A program made the translations under genes and the position numbers. A stretch of 64,000 nucleotides of DNA from contig CAWKGD010000003.1 of NCBI GenBank assembly GCA_963849105.1, positions 124,001 through 188,000 of the forward strand. Direction: 5' to 3'. Shown here one piece after another: positions 1 to 8,041 of the stretch (its first letter is position 1; each line of letters opens with the position of its first letter). The DNA comes from CAVRXQ01 sp963849105 (GTDB lineage: Bacteria > Actinomycetota > Acidimicrobiia > Acidimicrobiales > Bog-793). Under the pieces are notes generated by a model. That model worked only from the letters and a program-made list of their open reading frames with translations. It did no database searches and was not told where the DNA came from.

Positions 1-522
1 AAGCGAGCTGCCGAAAGCTTCACGCCGGGCGACCCCTTCGACCCGGCGACACGACTCGGGCCGGTCGTCTCGAAAGAACAGCGCGAGATCGTGCGCGGGT
101 ACATCGAGACCGGGATTGCCGAAGGGGCGAGTCTCCTGACCGGTGGATCGCGCCCCCCAGAGGGTCTCGAGCGCGGCTATTTCGTGCGGCCGACGGTCTT
201 CTCAAAGGTGCGCCCGGAGATGACGATCGCGCAGCAGGAGATCTTCGGCCCGGTGCTCGTGATTATCCCCTGCGACAATGAGGAGGATGCGATACGGATC
301 GCGAACGACAGCGCCTACGGACTTGCGGGCGGAGTCTGGTCAGCGGACGAAGACCGCGCGAAGCGCGTCGCACTGCGGCTCCGCACCGGACAGGTCGAGA
401 TCAACGGCGGCGAGTTCAACCTTGCCGCGCCGTTCGGCGGATACAAGCAGTCCGGGCACGGCCGCGAAAATGGACACCTCGCGATAAGCGATTACCTGCA
501 GGTGAAGTCGCTGCAGTTCTGA
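1..522 (+). CDS. Aldehyde dehydrogenase, C-terminal part (cut by window start)
   Basis: The frame is open from base 1, so the gene begins outside the window. The visible 173 residues are the C-terminal third of an NAD(P)-dependent aldehyde dehydrogenase, which oxidises aldehydes to carboxylic acids. Family landmarks are the GDPFDPATRLGP stretch, the EIFGPVL motif near residue 80 of the visible part, an AYGLAGGVW stretch, and the PFGGYKQSGHGRENG segment before the C-terminal strand. The catalytic Cys and Glu and most of the NAD fold lie upstream of the window. The substrate cannot be told from this part. The family call is firm; the subfamily is unknown. Confidence 0.93.
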   Translation, partial: KRAAESFTPGDPFDPATRLGPVVSKEQREIVRGYIETGIAEGASLLTGGSRPPEGLERGYFVRPTVFSKVRPEMTIAQQEIFGPVLVIIPCDNEEDAIRIANDSAYGLAGGVWSADEDRAKRVALRLRTGQVEINGGEFNLAAPFGGYKQSGHGRENGHLAISDYLQVKSLQF

Positions 523-547
523 TCGGATCGCCCGGGCGATGAGCCGC

Positions 548-976
548 TCAGTGGCGGACGGAGGCGTTGGCCCGCACTCGCGCCGCGAACGACTGGAGAA
601 CCTTGTTCGCGATCGCCGGCGCGGCGTCGAGAAGCGTCCCGAACTCCCGAGCGTCGAACACGAGAAGCTGGACAGGACCCTCTGCGACGACGGTGGCAAC
701 CCTCGGCCCCCGATCGATGAGCGCCATCTCGCCGAAGAAGTCGCCGGCTCCGAGCGTGGCAACCTGTTTCCCGTCGACGAGGCAGCGGACCTTGCCATCT
801 TCGATGAGGCAGAACTCGAACCCGGCTTTGCCCTGCTCCGCGAGCACCGTGCCGTCGGAAACCGAGATTTCAGTACCGAGGCGAGCGACCCGTCGCAGCT
901 CCGTTTTGTTGCACGCGGAGAACAACGGCACCGCCGCAAGCTCCTCGAGCACGTTCGTCGGTACGGGATTCCTCAC
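548..976 (-). CDS. Cyclic nucleotide-binding (Crp-like sensor) domain protein
   Basis: This 142-residue protein is essentially one cNMP-binding jelly-roll domain. It reads LAAVPLFSACNKTELRRVA, then a beta-roll, then the phosphate-binding-cassette-like GDFFGEMALIDRGPRVATVVA segment (GEMAL followed by R). There is no DNA-binding helix-turn-helix, so it is not a Crp regulator. It probably acts as a small stand-alone sensor. The GTG start has GAGGAG 7 nt upstream. It is convergent with the aldehyde dehydrogenase and transcribed in the same direction as the small membrane protein before it. The ligand (cAMP, cGMP or none) is not predictable. Confidence 0.88.
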   Translation of the reverse strand: MRNPVPTNVLEELAAVPLFSACNKTELRRVARLGTEISVSDGTVLAEQGKAGFEFCLIEDGKVRCLVDGKQVATLGAGDFFGEMALIDRGPRVATVVAEGPVQLLVFDAREFGTLLDAAPAIANKVLQSFAARVRANASVRH

Positions 977-1035
977 GGCGTCTCCTCGTGCGTCTTCAGA
1001 ACGCGGAACCTACCTTCCTCGTTCGCGGCTGCGTC

Positions 1036-1314
1036 TCAGCCGATGACCACCTGACCGAACACGCTGCAAAGGCCGAGCGCTTCGATCGTGATCAGCGTCG
1101 CAACGATGACGAGGATGACGGTCTTCTTCCAGCGGCTTCCACCGCTCGACATCACCGGCGGCATGTACCAGTGCGGCAGAAGGTCGAAGTTCCCAGCGTC
1201 TGAGAAGGCAAGCGGGACCGCGTCGGCGTCGAGTGGCTGATCGGGATCGGCGGCAAGCGCGAGCTCGGCGAGCTCTTCGTCGCTGAACGGTTGGACCACA
1301 GCTGTCGTTTCCAC
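1036..1314 (-). CDS. Small single-pass membrane protein, unknown function
   Basis: I chose the GTG at 1314, not the longer frame, because AAAGGA lies about 7 nt upstream. The 92-residue product has an acidic N-terminal half (many Glu, Asp, Ala and Leu), then an HWYMPP segment, a basic SRWKK patch, and one hydrophobic helix near the C-terminus (VILVIVATLITIEALGL). This looks like a C-terminally anchored membrane protein facing the cytoplasm. I do not recognise the family. It sits 60 nt upstream of the cNMP-binding protein on the same strand and could share its transcript. Confidence 0.65.
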   Translation of the reverse strand: METTAVVQPFSDEELAELALAADPDQPLDADAVPLAFSDAGNFDLLPHWYMPPVMSSGGSRWKKTVILVIVATLITIEALGLCSVFGQVVIG

Positions 1315-1475
1315 GGTCGTTCCTTTTGCGCCTGTCGCCCGATCCCGACGACGGCAATCGAGGCGGGTGCTCCTTCTCTGCACGATCGTACGGTGCGCGG
1401 CGCGGAACTGCCGAGCGGCGACGCCGAGGGCTCAAGGAGGCGAAGTTCACAGCCTCTCGTCGTAGGATCACGCCG

Positions 1476-2483
1476 GTGCCGCCGAACAGGCAAGTGACGT
1501 TGATCGCGCGCCCAGCCGGCGAGCCGAAGGAGTCCGACTTCGCATTGATCGAGACGGCGATCGCGGAGCCGGCCGAGGGCGAGGTGCTCGTCCGGACGCT
1601 GTGGCTCTCTCTCGATCCCTATCAGCGCGGTCGCATGAGCGAGGCGCGTTCGTACGCGCGTCCTGTCGAACTCGGCGAGGTGATGACGGGACAGACGGTT
1701 GGCGAAGTCGTCGAGAGTCGCTCTCCGCGACTTCGCCCGGGTGACGTCGTCCTTGCCGCATCCGGTTGGCAGGAGTTCGGCGTCGCGCCAGCCGATTCGC
1801 TGCGCCGCGTGGACCCGAGCGTCGCGCCGATCTCCACCGCGTTGCACGTGCTCGGGATGACGGGACTGACGGCGTACTTCGGGCTCTTCGATGTCGGCCG
1901 CCCCGTCGCCGGGGACACGGTCGTCGTCTCGGCGGCCGCGGGCGCCGTCGGCCAGATCGTCGGCCAGCTCGCGCTCTTGGCCGGATGTCGAACCGTCGGG
2001 ATCGCGGGCTCGCCCGAGAAAGTCGATGACTTGCTCACGCTGTACAACTACGACCTCGCGATCAACTACAAGGACGAAGAGGTGGCGGGCGTGCTCGATC
2101 GCGAATGCCGGCAAGGGGTCGACGTCTACTTCGACAACGTCGGCGGCGACATCTCTGCCGCCGTGCATCCGCGGCTCGCGATGCACGGGCGGGTCGTCAT
2201 CTGCGGCCAGATCGCGGAGTACAATCAGTCACCCCCGCACGGCGGACCCGGGAGTCTCCGCTTTACGATCGTCAGTCGAGCGAGGGTTGAAGGATTTCTC
2301 GTCACCGACTACGCGCACCTGTACGAGCCGGCATTGGCGCGCCTTGCGCGCTGGTTGAACGATGGCCACCTCCGCTATCGCGAAGACGTTGTCGAAGGCC
2401 TGGAAAAAGCGCCTCGCGCGTTCATCGGCCTGCTTCGCGGCGAGAACCGCGGCAAGCTCCTCGTCAAAGTCGCGGAGCCGTGA
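1476..2483 (+). CDS. NADP-dependent oxidoreductase, MDR superfamily (zinc-independent)
   Basis: This 335-residue medium-chain reductase resembles the leukotriene B4 12-hydroxydehydrogenase / prostaglandin reductase / CurA group, which reduce alpha,beta-unsaturated carbonyls with NADPH. Landmarks are SLDPYQRGRM near residue 45, GDVVLAASGWQEF, and the nucleotide-binding loop VSAAAGAVGQIVGQLALLAG near residue 150. The segment VDVYFDNVGGD is typical of this group. No structural zinc cysteines are seen. The GTG at 1476 has AGGA about 8 nt upstream. Its stop overlaps the next gene by 4 nt, so the two are probably co-transcribed and co-translated. Confidence 0.92.
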   Translation: MPPNRQVTLIARPAGEPKESDFALIETAIAEPAEGEVLVRTLWLSLDPYQRGRMSEARSYARPVELGEVMTGQTVGEVVESRSPRLRPGDVVLAASGWQEFGVAPADSLRRVDPSVAPISTALHVLGMTGLTAYFGLFDVGRPVAGDTVVVSAAAGAVGQIVGQLALLAGCRTVGIAGSPEKVDDLLTLYNYDLAINYKDEEVAGVLDRECRQGVDVYFDNVGGDISAAVHPRLAMHGRVVICGQIAEYNQSPPHGGPGSLRFTIVSRARVEGFLVTDYAHLYEPALARLARWLNDGHLRYREDVVEGLEKAPRAFIGLLRGENRGKLLVKVAEP

Positions 2484-3625
2484 CCTTCGACGGGACGCAG
2501 TTCCAGAACGCCGTCTACATGACGGGGACGAGCGAATGGCCGATTTCGTTCGCGGACTGGGAGGCTCGAGCAGAGAGTGCGATCGAGCCGCCCGCGTTCG
2601 GTTACATCGCGGGAGGAGCAGGCGCCGAACTGACGATCCGCGCGAACCGAGAAGCCTTCGAGCGTCGGCGGCTCCGGCCGCGCATGCTCGCTGGAATCCT
2701 CGAACGCGATCTGTCGACCGAGGTCGTCGGCACCCACTCGTCCGCACCGTTTTTGCTGGCGCCGATGGGCGTGTTGAGCATTGCGCATCCAGAGGGCGAG
2801 CTGGCGGTGGCGCGCGCGGCGGCAGCGACCGGCGTCCCGTTCATCCTTTCGAGCGCTGCCTCGCATTCGATCGAAGAGATCGCCGACGCGATGGGAAACG
2901 CGCCGCGCTGGTTCCAGCTCTATTGGATTAACGACCGAGAGGTCGCCTTGAGCTTCGTCCATCGTGCGGCCGCGGTCGGTTACAGCGCCGTCGTGGTCAC
3001 GCTCGATCTGCCGATCCTCGGGTGGCGACCGCGCGACTTGAAGAATGCCTATTTGCCGTTCGTGAGCGGCGAAGGCTGTGCCCAGTTCTTCACCGACCCC
3101 GTCTTTCGCGAGCGGCTGCAGCGACCACCCGAGGAGGACCCGCAAAGCGCTGCCCTGAAGATGCTCGCGACGTTCCCGAATCTCGGCCTCTCCTGGGACG
3201 AGCTCATCTGGCTGCGAGAACGGGTCGCGTTGCCGCTGCTCGTCAAGGGCGTGCTGACAGCCGAGGACGCCCAGCGCGCCAGGGACTGCGGTGTCGACGG
3301 AGTCATCGTCTCGAACCACGGCGGTCGCCAGGTCGACGGCTCGATCGCCGCGCTCGACGCTTTCGTCGAGGTGCGCGCGGCGCTCGGCCCGGAGGCGACC
3401 GTGCTCGTCGACGGTGGCGTCCGCACCGGCGCGGACGTCTTGAAGGCGATGGCGCTCGGCGCCGACGCGGTCCTCGTCGGCCGCCCCTACGCCTTTGCTC
3501 TCGCGGTCGGTGGTCGACGGGGCGTCGAAGCGGTGATCCGCCAATTGCTCGCCGAGACCGACATCACGCTCGCGCTGATCGGCGGCCGCGCCGCACGCGA
3601 GCTCGACCCGTCGTTCCTCGCCTGA
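2480..3625 (+). CDS. FMN-dependent alpha-hydroxy-acid oxidase/dehydrogenase
   Basis: This 381-residue TIM-barrel flavoenzyme is of the lactate oxidase / lactate monooxygenase / glycolate oxidase family, which oxidises 2-hydroxy acids to 2-oxo acids. It shows GYIAGGAG near the N-terminus, APMGVLSIAHPEGE, and the substrate/FMN segment WFQLYW. The lysine strand LLVKGVLTAEDAQRA and the active-site motif SNHGGRQVDG (His as base, Arg for the carboxylate) follow, then VDGGVRTGADVLKAMALGAD for the phosphate. The GTG start overlaps the previous stop (GTGA). The exact substrate is not assignable. Confidence 0.92.
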   Translation: MTFDGTQFQNAVYMTGTSEWPISFADWEARAESAIEPPAFGYIAGGAGAELTIRANREAFERRRLRPRMLAGILERDLSTEVVGTHSSAPFLLAPMGVLSIAHPEGELAVARAAAATGVPFILSSAASHSIEEIADAMGNAPRWFQLYWINDREVALSFVHRAAAVGYSAVVVTLDLPILGWRPRDLKNAYLPFVSGEGCAQFFTDPVFRERLQRPPEEDPQSAALKMLATFPNLGLSWDELIWLRERVALPLLVKGVLTAEDAQRARDCGVDGVIVSNHGGRQVDGSIAALDAFVEVRAALGPEATVLVDGGVRTGADVLKAMALGADAVLVGRPYAFALAVGGRRGVEAVIRQLLAETDITLALIGGRAARELDPSFLA

Positions 3626-3642
3626 TCGAGCGGGGGGTACCA

Positions 3643-4482
3643 GTGAGCGCCGGTCGCTTGGTCCTCGTCACTGGTGCGTCTTCGGGAATCGGCGAGGCGT
3701 GCGCCGTGCGGCTCTCCAGGTCCGGATGGCAGGTGCTCGCTGGCGTGCGCACGTCGGCGGACGGTGCGCGCTTGTCGGACGAGGGTGCCGGGCGGATCGA
3801 ACCGGTCGAGCTCGACGTCACCGAACCCGCGTCGATCGCCAGGCTCACCGAACGGCTCGGCGAGGGTGCGCTCGCCGGTCTGATCAACAACGCCGGGACC
3901 GCGGTGTCCCTGCCCGTCGAGCTCCTGCCCCTCGACGAGTTGCGCCGACAGCTCGAGGTCAACCTGGTCGGCCACGTCGCGGTCATGCAGGCGGTGCTCC
4001 GCAATCTCCGTCGTGTGCACGGCCGGATCGTGAACGTCGGTTCGATCGCCGGGCGCAGCGCGCTGCCGTTTCTCGGCGCCTACGCGGCATCGAAGCACGC
4101 GCTCGAGGCGGTGACGGACGCGCTGCGTATCGAGTTGCACCCGTTCGGGATCGAGGTGGTGATCGTCGAGCCGGGCACGATCGCGACGCCGATCTGGCGT
4201 AAAGGCGCCGAGGCGTTCGAGCGCATCCTGCCCGGACTCTCCCCAGAGGTGACCGCCCTCTACCGCGAGCGGATGACTGCCTTTCGCAAGCAGGCGGCGG
4301 CGGCGGGTCGGCGCGGCGAGCCGGCTGATGAGGTGGCGAAGGCCGTCGAGCGGGCGCTGACGGCGCAACACCCGAGAACGCGGTATCTCGTTGGCCGCGA
4401 CGCCAGGAGGCGCGCGATCGTCGAACGCTTACCGGACCGTCTGCGCGACCGCATCTACGAACGCGCGCTGTTTCGTCCGTGA
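3643..4482 (+). CDS. Short-chain dehydrogenase/reductase (SDR)
   Basis: This 279-residue classical SDR has the N-terminal cofactor loop TGASSGIG, an LINNAG motif, the catalytic Ser region NVGSIAGRSALP, and the YAASK catalytic Tyr/Lys motif. The later VEPGTIATPIW segment is also typical. Such enzymes interconvert alcohols and ketones with NAD(P)H. The much longer open frame upstream is a shadow of the FMN oxidase. The GTG at 3643 matches the usual SDR N-terminus and follows a G-rich stretch. It overlaps the following hydrolase by 4 nt, extending the apparent operon that began at 1476. Confidence 0.93.
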   Translation: MSAGRLVLVTGASSGIGEACAVRLSRSGWQVLAGVRTSADGARLSDEGAGRIEPVELDVTEPASIARLTERLGEGALAGLINNAGTAVSLPVELLPLDELRRQLEVNLVGHVAVMQAVLRNLRRVHGRIVNVGSIAGRSALPFLGAYAASKHALEAVTDALRIELHPFGIEVVIVEPGTIATPIWRKGAEAFERILPGLSPEVTALYRERMTAFRKQAAAAGRRGEPADEVAKAVERALTAQHPRTRYLVGRDARRRAIVERLPDRLRDRIYERALFRP

Positions 4483-5252
4483 TACTCCACGTCGAAGAGT
4501 GGGGCGACGTCGAATCGCCGCCGGTCATCTGCCTCCATGGTGTGACCGCCCACGGCGGACATTTCGCTCGGCTGGCGACGCGTCTCCCGCACTTTCGGGT
4601 TCTCGCTCCCGATCTGCGTGGTCACGGCCGTTCGAGCTCGGACCCGCCCTGGGGAATCCGGACCCATCTCGACGACGTCCTCGTGACGATGGACTCGATT
4701 GGCATCGAAAGCGCAGTGTGGGTCGGCCACAGCTTCGGAGGTCGCCTGGTGCTCGAGATCGCGGCGCGCGAACCGGAACTTGTCGAACGCATCGTGCTGC
4801 TCGATCCTGCAATCCGCATTCGTCCTGATGTTGCGCTCGCTCTCGCCGACGCGGCGCGAGTCGAGCGGGTCTTTCGCAGCCCGGCCGAGGCGGTGCCGCC
4901 GCCGTTTCTCGGGCGGCTCTTCTCGACGCCGGCGGAGGTGCTCGAAGAGGAGCGACTTCAGCACCTCGAACCGTTCGGCGACGCGTTTCGCTGGCGCTAC
5001 TCGCCGAGCGCGGTGGTGTCGATCCTCGGCGAGCTCGCTGCGTGGGGACCGCCTCCTGAGGAGATCCGCCAGGAGGTGCTTCTTGTCCGCCCCTCTCAAG
5101 AGAGCGTTGTCGGGCCGCGACAAGTCGAACATCTCCGCCACGTGCTCTCCGAACGCTTGCAGGTCGTCGACGTACCGGGGGGACACGTCGTGCTCTGGGA
5201 CGCGTTCGCGCAAACGGCCGACGCGATCGCCGATTTTCTCGACGGCGCGTAG
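4479..5252 (+). CDS. Alpha/beta hydrolase
   Basis: This 257-residue protein has an alpha/beta hydrolase fold. It starts with the PPVICLHGVTAHGGHF oxyanion-hole region, continues with LAPDLRGHGRS, and has the nucleophile elbow VGHSFGG near residue 86. The acid lies in a later strand, and the catalytic His is probably in VPGGHVVLWD near the C-terminus. The substrate is unknown; esterase, haloalkane-type or dienelactone-type activity are all possible. It overlaps the SDR stop by 4 nt, so it is the last clear member of the 1476-5252 operon. Confidence 0.9.
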   Translation: MILHVEEWGDVESPPVICLHGVTAHGGHFARLATRLPHFRVLAPDLRGHGRSSSDPPWGIRTHLDDVLVTMDSIGIESAVWVGHSFGGRLVLEIAAREPELVERIVLLDPAIRIRPDVALALADAARVERVFRSPAEAVPPPFLGRLFSTPAEVLEEERLQHLEPFGDAFRWRYSPSAVVSILGELAAWGPPPEEIRQEVLLVRPSQESVVGPRQVEHLRHVLSERLQVVDVPGGHVVLWDAFAQTADAIADFLDGA

Positions 5253-5332
5253 TTCACACACAAAACGCGGTCCGCGTCACGCGTTTGACACCAACCGATC
5301 GAGTCGCCGAACGGGCCGTAGGATCGACCGCC

Positions 5333-5761
5333 ATGAGCGGGGAGCCACCGAGTTGGAATCGGCGGCGTCCCGGTTCCTCGCACGTCTGGCGCACCCTCGG
5401 ATATCGGCGCGTCGAAGTTGATGACGAACGGATGGTGGTCGAATGGGACGCCAGCGAGGAGTACTCGTTCCCGGACACCAACGAGAGCGCGATCATCCAC
5501 GGCGGGATGGTCACGACGCTGCTCGACACGGCGATGGGTGGCGCTTGTTTCATCATGCTCGGTGACGAGGCGCGCTTTTTGACAGCCGACCTGCGCGCCG
5601 AGTTCTACCGTCCGGCTCGACCCGGCACCCTGCGCGCCGAGGGACGGGTCATCCGGCGCACCCGCGGGGTCGCGTTCTGCGCCGCCGACGTCGTGGACGC
5701 CGACGGCAACCTCGTCGCCAGCGCCCGCTGCACCCAGATCGTGCGCTCGAACGACTCCTAG
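5333..5761 (+). CDS. Hotdog-fold thioesterase, PaaI-like
   Basis: The ATG at 5333 is preceded by AGGA about 9 nt upstream, so I prefer it over the earlier in-frame start. The 142-residue product contains the hotdog signature: NESAIIHGGMVTTLLDTAMG (HGG followed by the helix carrying Asp) and then FLTADLRAEFYRPARPG. This family hydrolyses acyl- or aryl-CoA thioesters. It lies just downstream of the oxidoreductase and hydrolase operon, and a role in acyl-CoA or aromatic metabolism would fit; that part is inference. Confidence 0.9.
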   Translation: MSGEPPSWNRRRPGSSHVWRTLGYRRVEVDDERMVVEWDASEEYSFPDTNESAIIHGGMVTTLLDTAMGGACFIMLGDEARFLTADLRAEFYRPARPGTLRAEGRVIRRTRGVAFCAADVVDADGNLVASARCTQIVRSNDS

Positions 5762-5833
5762 GTGCGTTGCCCAGGTCGCCGAGACCGGCCCTTCGCCATC
5801 CGGCCTTCGGGTTGTGACCGGTAGCCTCGGGCC

Positions 5834-6457
5834 ATGACCGGATCTCGTCTTCTTCCCGTTTTCCCCGCAGTCGGCACTCTCGCCCTGTCGCCCGACCCCG
5901 CCGCCGACGTCTACCAGCGGCTATTGCGTGAGCGGATCGTCTTCCTCGGCACCCAGGTCGATCAGAACTCGGCGAATCAGATCTGCGCGCAGTTGCTCCT
6001 CCTCGAAGCCGAGGACCCGGGCAAGGACATCTCGCTCTACATCAACACGCCGGGCGGCTCAGTCACCGACGGTCTCGCGATCTACGACACGATGCAGTAC
6101 GTCGAGTGCGACGTCGCGACGATCTGCCTCGGCCTCGCCGCCTCGATGGGGCAGTTCCTCCTCTGCGCGGGCGCTCCCGGGAAGCGGTTCGCCCTGCCGC
6201 ACGCACGGATCCTGATGCACCAACCGAGCGGTCAGATGCAGGGGCAGGCGGCCGACATCGCCATCCAAGCGGAGCAGATCGTCTACTTGAAGCGGATGAT
6301 GGCCGAACGGATCGCGTTCCACACCGGCCAGACGATCGAGCGCATCGAGGCGGACTCCGATCGCGACCGCTGGTTCACTGCCGAGGAGGCGCTCGACTAC
6401 GGATTCATCGACAAAGTGATCGACCGCTCGGCAGCAAGCATCACCCGGATCCGCTGA
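5834..6457 (+). CDS. clpP: ATP-dependent Clp protease proteolytic subunit
   Basis: The 207-residue length and full set of motifs match ClpP, the serine protease that forms the tetradecameric barrel fed by ClpX or ClpC. Seen are RIVFLGTQVDQNSANQICAQ, YINTPGGSV, the nucleophile in CLGLAASMGQFLL, the catalytic His in ILMHQPSG, and DRDRWFTAEEALDYGFIDKV near the end with the catalytic Asp region. Actinobacteria usually carry two or more clpP copies. This one stands alone rather than in a clpP1P2 pair, so it may be a third copy. It converges on the FG-GAP gene with only 10 nt between stops. Confidence 0.96.
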   Translation: MTGSRLLPVFPAVGTLALSPDPAADVYQRLLRERIVFLGTQVDQNSANQICAQLLLLEAEDPGKDISLYINTPGGSVTDGLAIYDTMQYVECDVATICLGLAASMGQFLLCAGAPGKRFALPHARILMHQPSGQMQGQAADIAIQAEQIVYLKRMMAERIAFHTGQTIERIEADSDRDRWFTAEEALDYGFIDKVIDRSAASITRIR

Positions 6458-6467
6458 GTCTGCGCGC

Positions 6468-8024
6468 CTAGCGCTTTGCGCGCGGGATGGTCGAGGTCGC
6501 GACGCCCAAGTGCGCTGGGTCCTGCCGCCACATCGGCCATGGCGGGCGGATGCCCGGGACCGCGGGGAGCGGGTAGTCGAAGAGGCGACCGGTCGCGGTC
6601 ACCTGTTGTGGTCCGCCGGCCGCTTCGAAGACGCGCCATCCCGATCCTGGTCCACTCCCCGGCACGAAGGCGACGGCAACCGAGTTCAGCATCGACGCCG
6701 TGTTGATCGCGTCGACCTCGCTCGTACCGAACAAGAACGCGCCGGTCGAACCGTCGAGCGGGTACAGCCCGTCCGACGAGCCGACGAGGACGTCGTTCCC
6801 CCCCGACCCGGTGAGGTCGACGAGGACCGGGGAGGAGAAGTCGTTCGGACCGCCAAGTGTCTGTGACCAGATCTGCTGTCCGGATCCGTTCCACGCGTAG
6901 ACCATCGACTCGCTGCCGCTCGGGGTACAGCTGAGGCACCACGATGTATCGACGACCGACGGCGTCGTCTGTCCGGCGAGGACGCCGATCGCGGGCGAGC
7001 CGAAGGTCGGTCCGGCGGTCTTCACCGGCCAGCCCGGAACGCGCCGGCCGGTCGCGGCGTAGTACGCGTAGACGCGGTCGGTGCCCGGCTTGTACGGGGG
7101 CTTCCAACCAAAGCCCGTTCCGACGACGACGGCCGGCTGGCCCGAGGAGTTGATCACCCCGACGGCTGGCGACGACCAGATCGTCTGCTGTTCGCAGTGT
7201 CTCCATTCCGTCTTCGGCCCGCGCTTGGTGATGGTGAAGTCGTAGACGAAGCCGCCATAACAGCCGTGGTCGCCGGACGCGTCGCCTCCGATAAAGATGT
7301 CGTCGGCGAGCGGCTTGCCGCGCACGTGGAACAGCGCGGGCGACGACCAGATTGTGTCCTGGGTGTCGATCGGGAATCCAGGTAACAGGTTCCCTTCGGA
7401 GTCGAGGGCGTACAGCCGGTGGTCGTACGAGCCGAAGACGATGTCGAGCTGGCCATCGCCGGTGAGATCACCGACTGCCGGAGTGGAGAACACCGAATTG
7501 CGGTAGTTGCCCCCCGACGTGCCCGGCCACTCCTCGAACACCGCGCGCGAAAGGAACTTGAACCGAACGGTCCCGTTCGCGTTGAACGCGATGACGCCGC
7601 CCTCCTGGTCAGCGATGTAGGTCGAACCGGCTCCGACGATGATCGACGGAGATTGCTTCGGCCCGTCGAGGTACGCAACGGTCGGCGACGATTCGACGGC
7701 GGTCGGGACACCGGGCGCGACGTCGACGGGCTCGGGCCAGCCGGGGAGGTTCTTGCCGGTCAGCGCGTTCACAACATAGAGGTAGCCGCTCTCGCTTCCA
7801 AAGATGACGGCGCTGACTCCGTCGATCGTCGCAATCGTCGGAGAGCTCAGCGCGATCGGTCCGACGGTGTCGGTCCACGTCGGCGTCGGGAACGACACGG
7901 GCGACGACGCGCGGGGACGGGCGCGCGTCGAGGCGGCGACGTTGGGCGCGCCGAGCACAGTCGACGAGCAGGCGATGCTCGTCGCCACGACGAGCACCCC
8001 CAGCGACGCGCGCCGACCGCGCAC
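6468..8024 (-). CDS. Secreted FG-GAP / PQQ-propeller-like repeat protein (copy 2)
   Basis: I take the GTG at 8024, which gives about 518 residues starting with a basic segment and a hydrophobic signal region (LGVLVVATSIACSSTVL); a Cys there could be lipidated. The remainder is a beta-propeller with recurrent units such as SSPTIATIDG, LYVVNALTGKNLPGWP, SSPAVGVI and FSSPVLVDLTGSG. It ends with a PWPMWRQDPAHLG motif common to such proteins. No catalytic motif is seen, so an adhesion or carbohydrate-binding role outside the cell is likely. It is a clear paralogue of the gene just upstream on the same strand, from a tandem duplication. Confidence 0.85.
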   Translation of the reverse strand: MRGRRASLGVLVVATSIACSSTVLGAPNVAASTRARPRASSPVSFPTPTWTDTVGPIALSSPTIATIDGVSAVIFGSESGYLYVVNALTGKNLPGWPEPVDVAPGVPTAVESSPTVAYLDGPKQSPSIIVGAGSTYIADQEGGVIAFNANGTVRFKFLSRAVFEEWPGTSGGNYRNSVFSTPAVGDLTGDGQLDIVFGSYDHRLYALDSEGNLLPGFPIDTQDTIWSSPALFHVRGKPLADDIFIGGDASGDHGCYGGFVYDFTITKRGPKTEWRHCEQQTIWSSPAVGVINSSGQPAVVVGTGFGWKPPYKPGTDRVYAYYAATGRRVPGWPVKTAGPTFGSPAIGVLAGQTTPSVVDTSWCLSCTPSGSESMVYAWNGSGQQIWSQTLGGPNDFSSPVLVDLTGSGGNDVLVGSSDGLYPLDGSTGAFLFGTSEVDAINTASMLNSVAVAFVPGSGPGSGWRVFEAAGGPQQVTATGRLFDYPLPAVPGIRPPWPMWRQDPAHLGVATSTIPRAKR

Positions 8025-8041
8025 GCGCGTCGCCGCGGCGT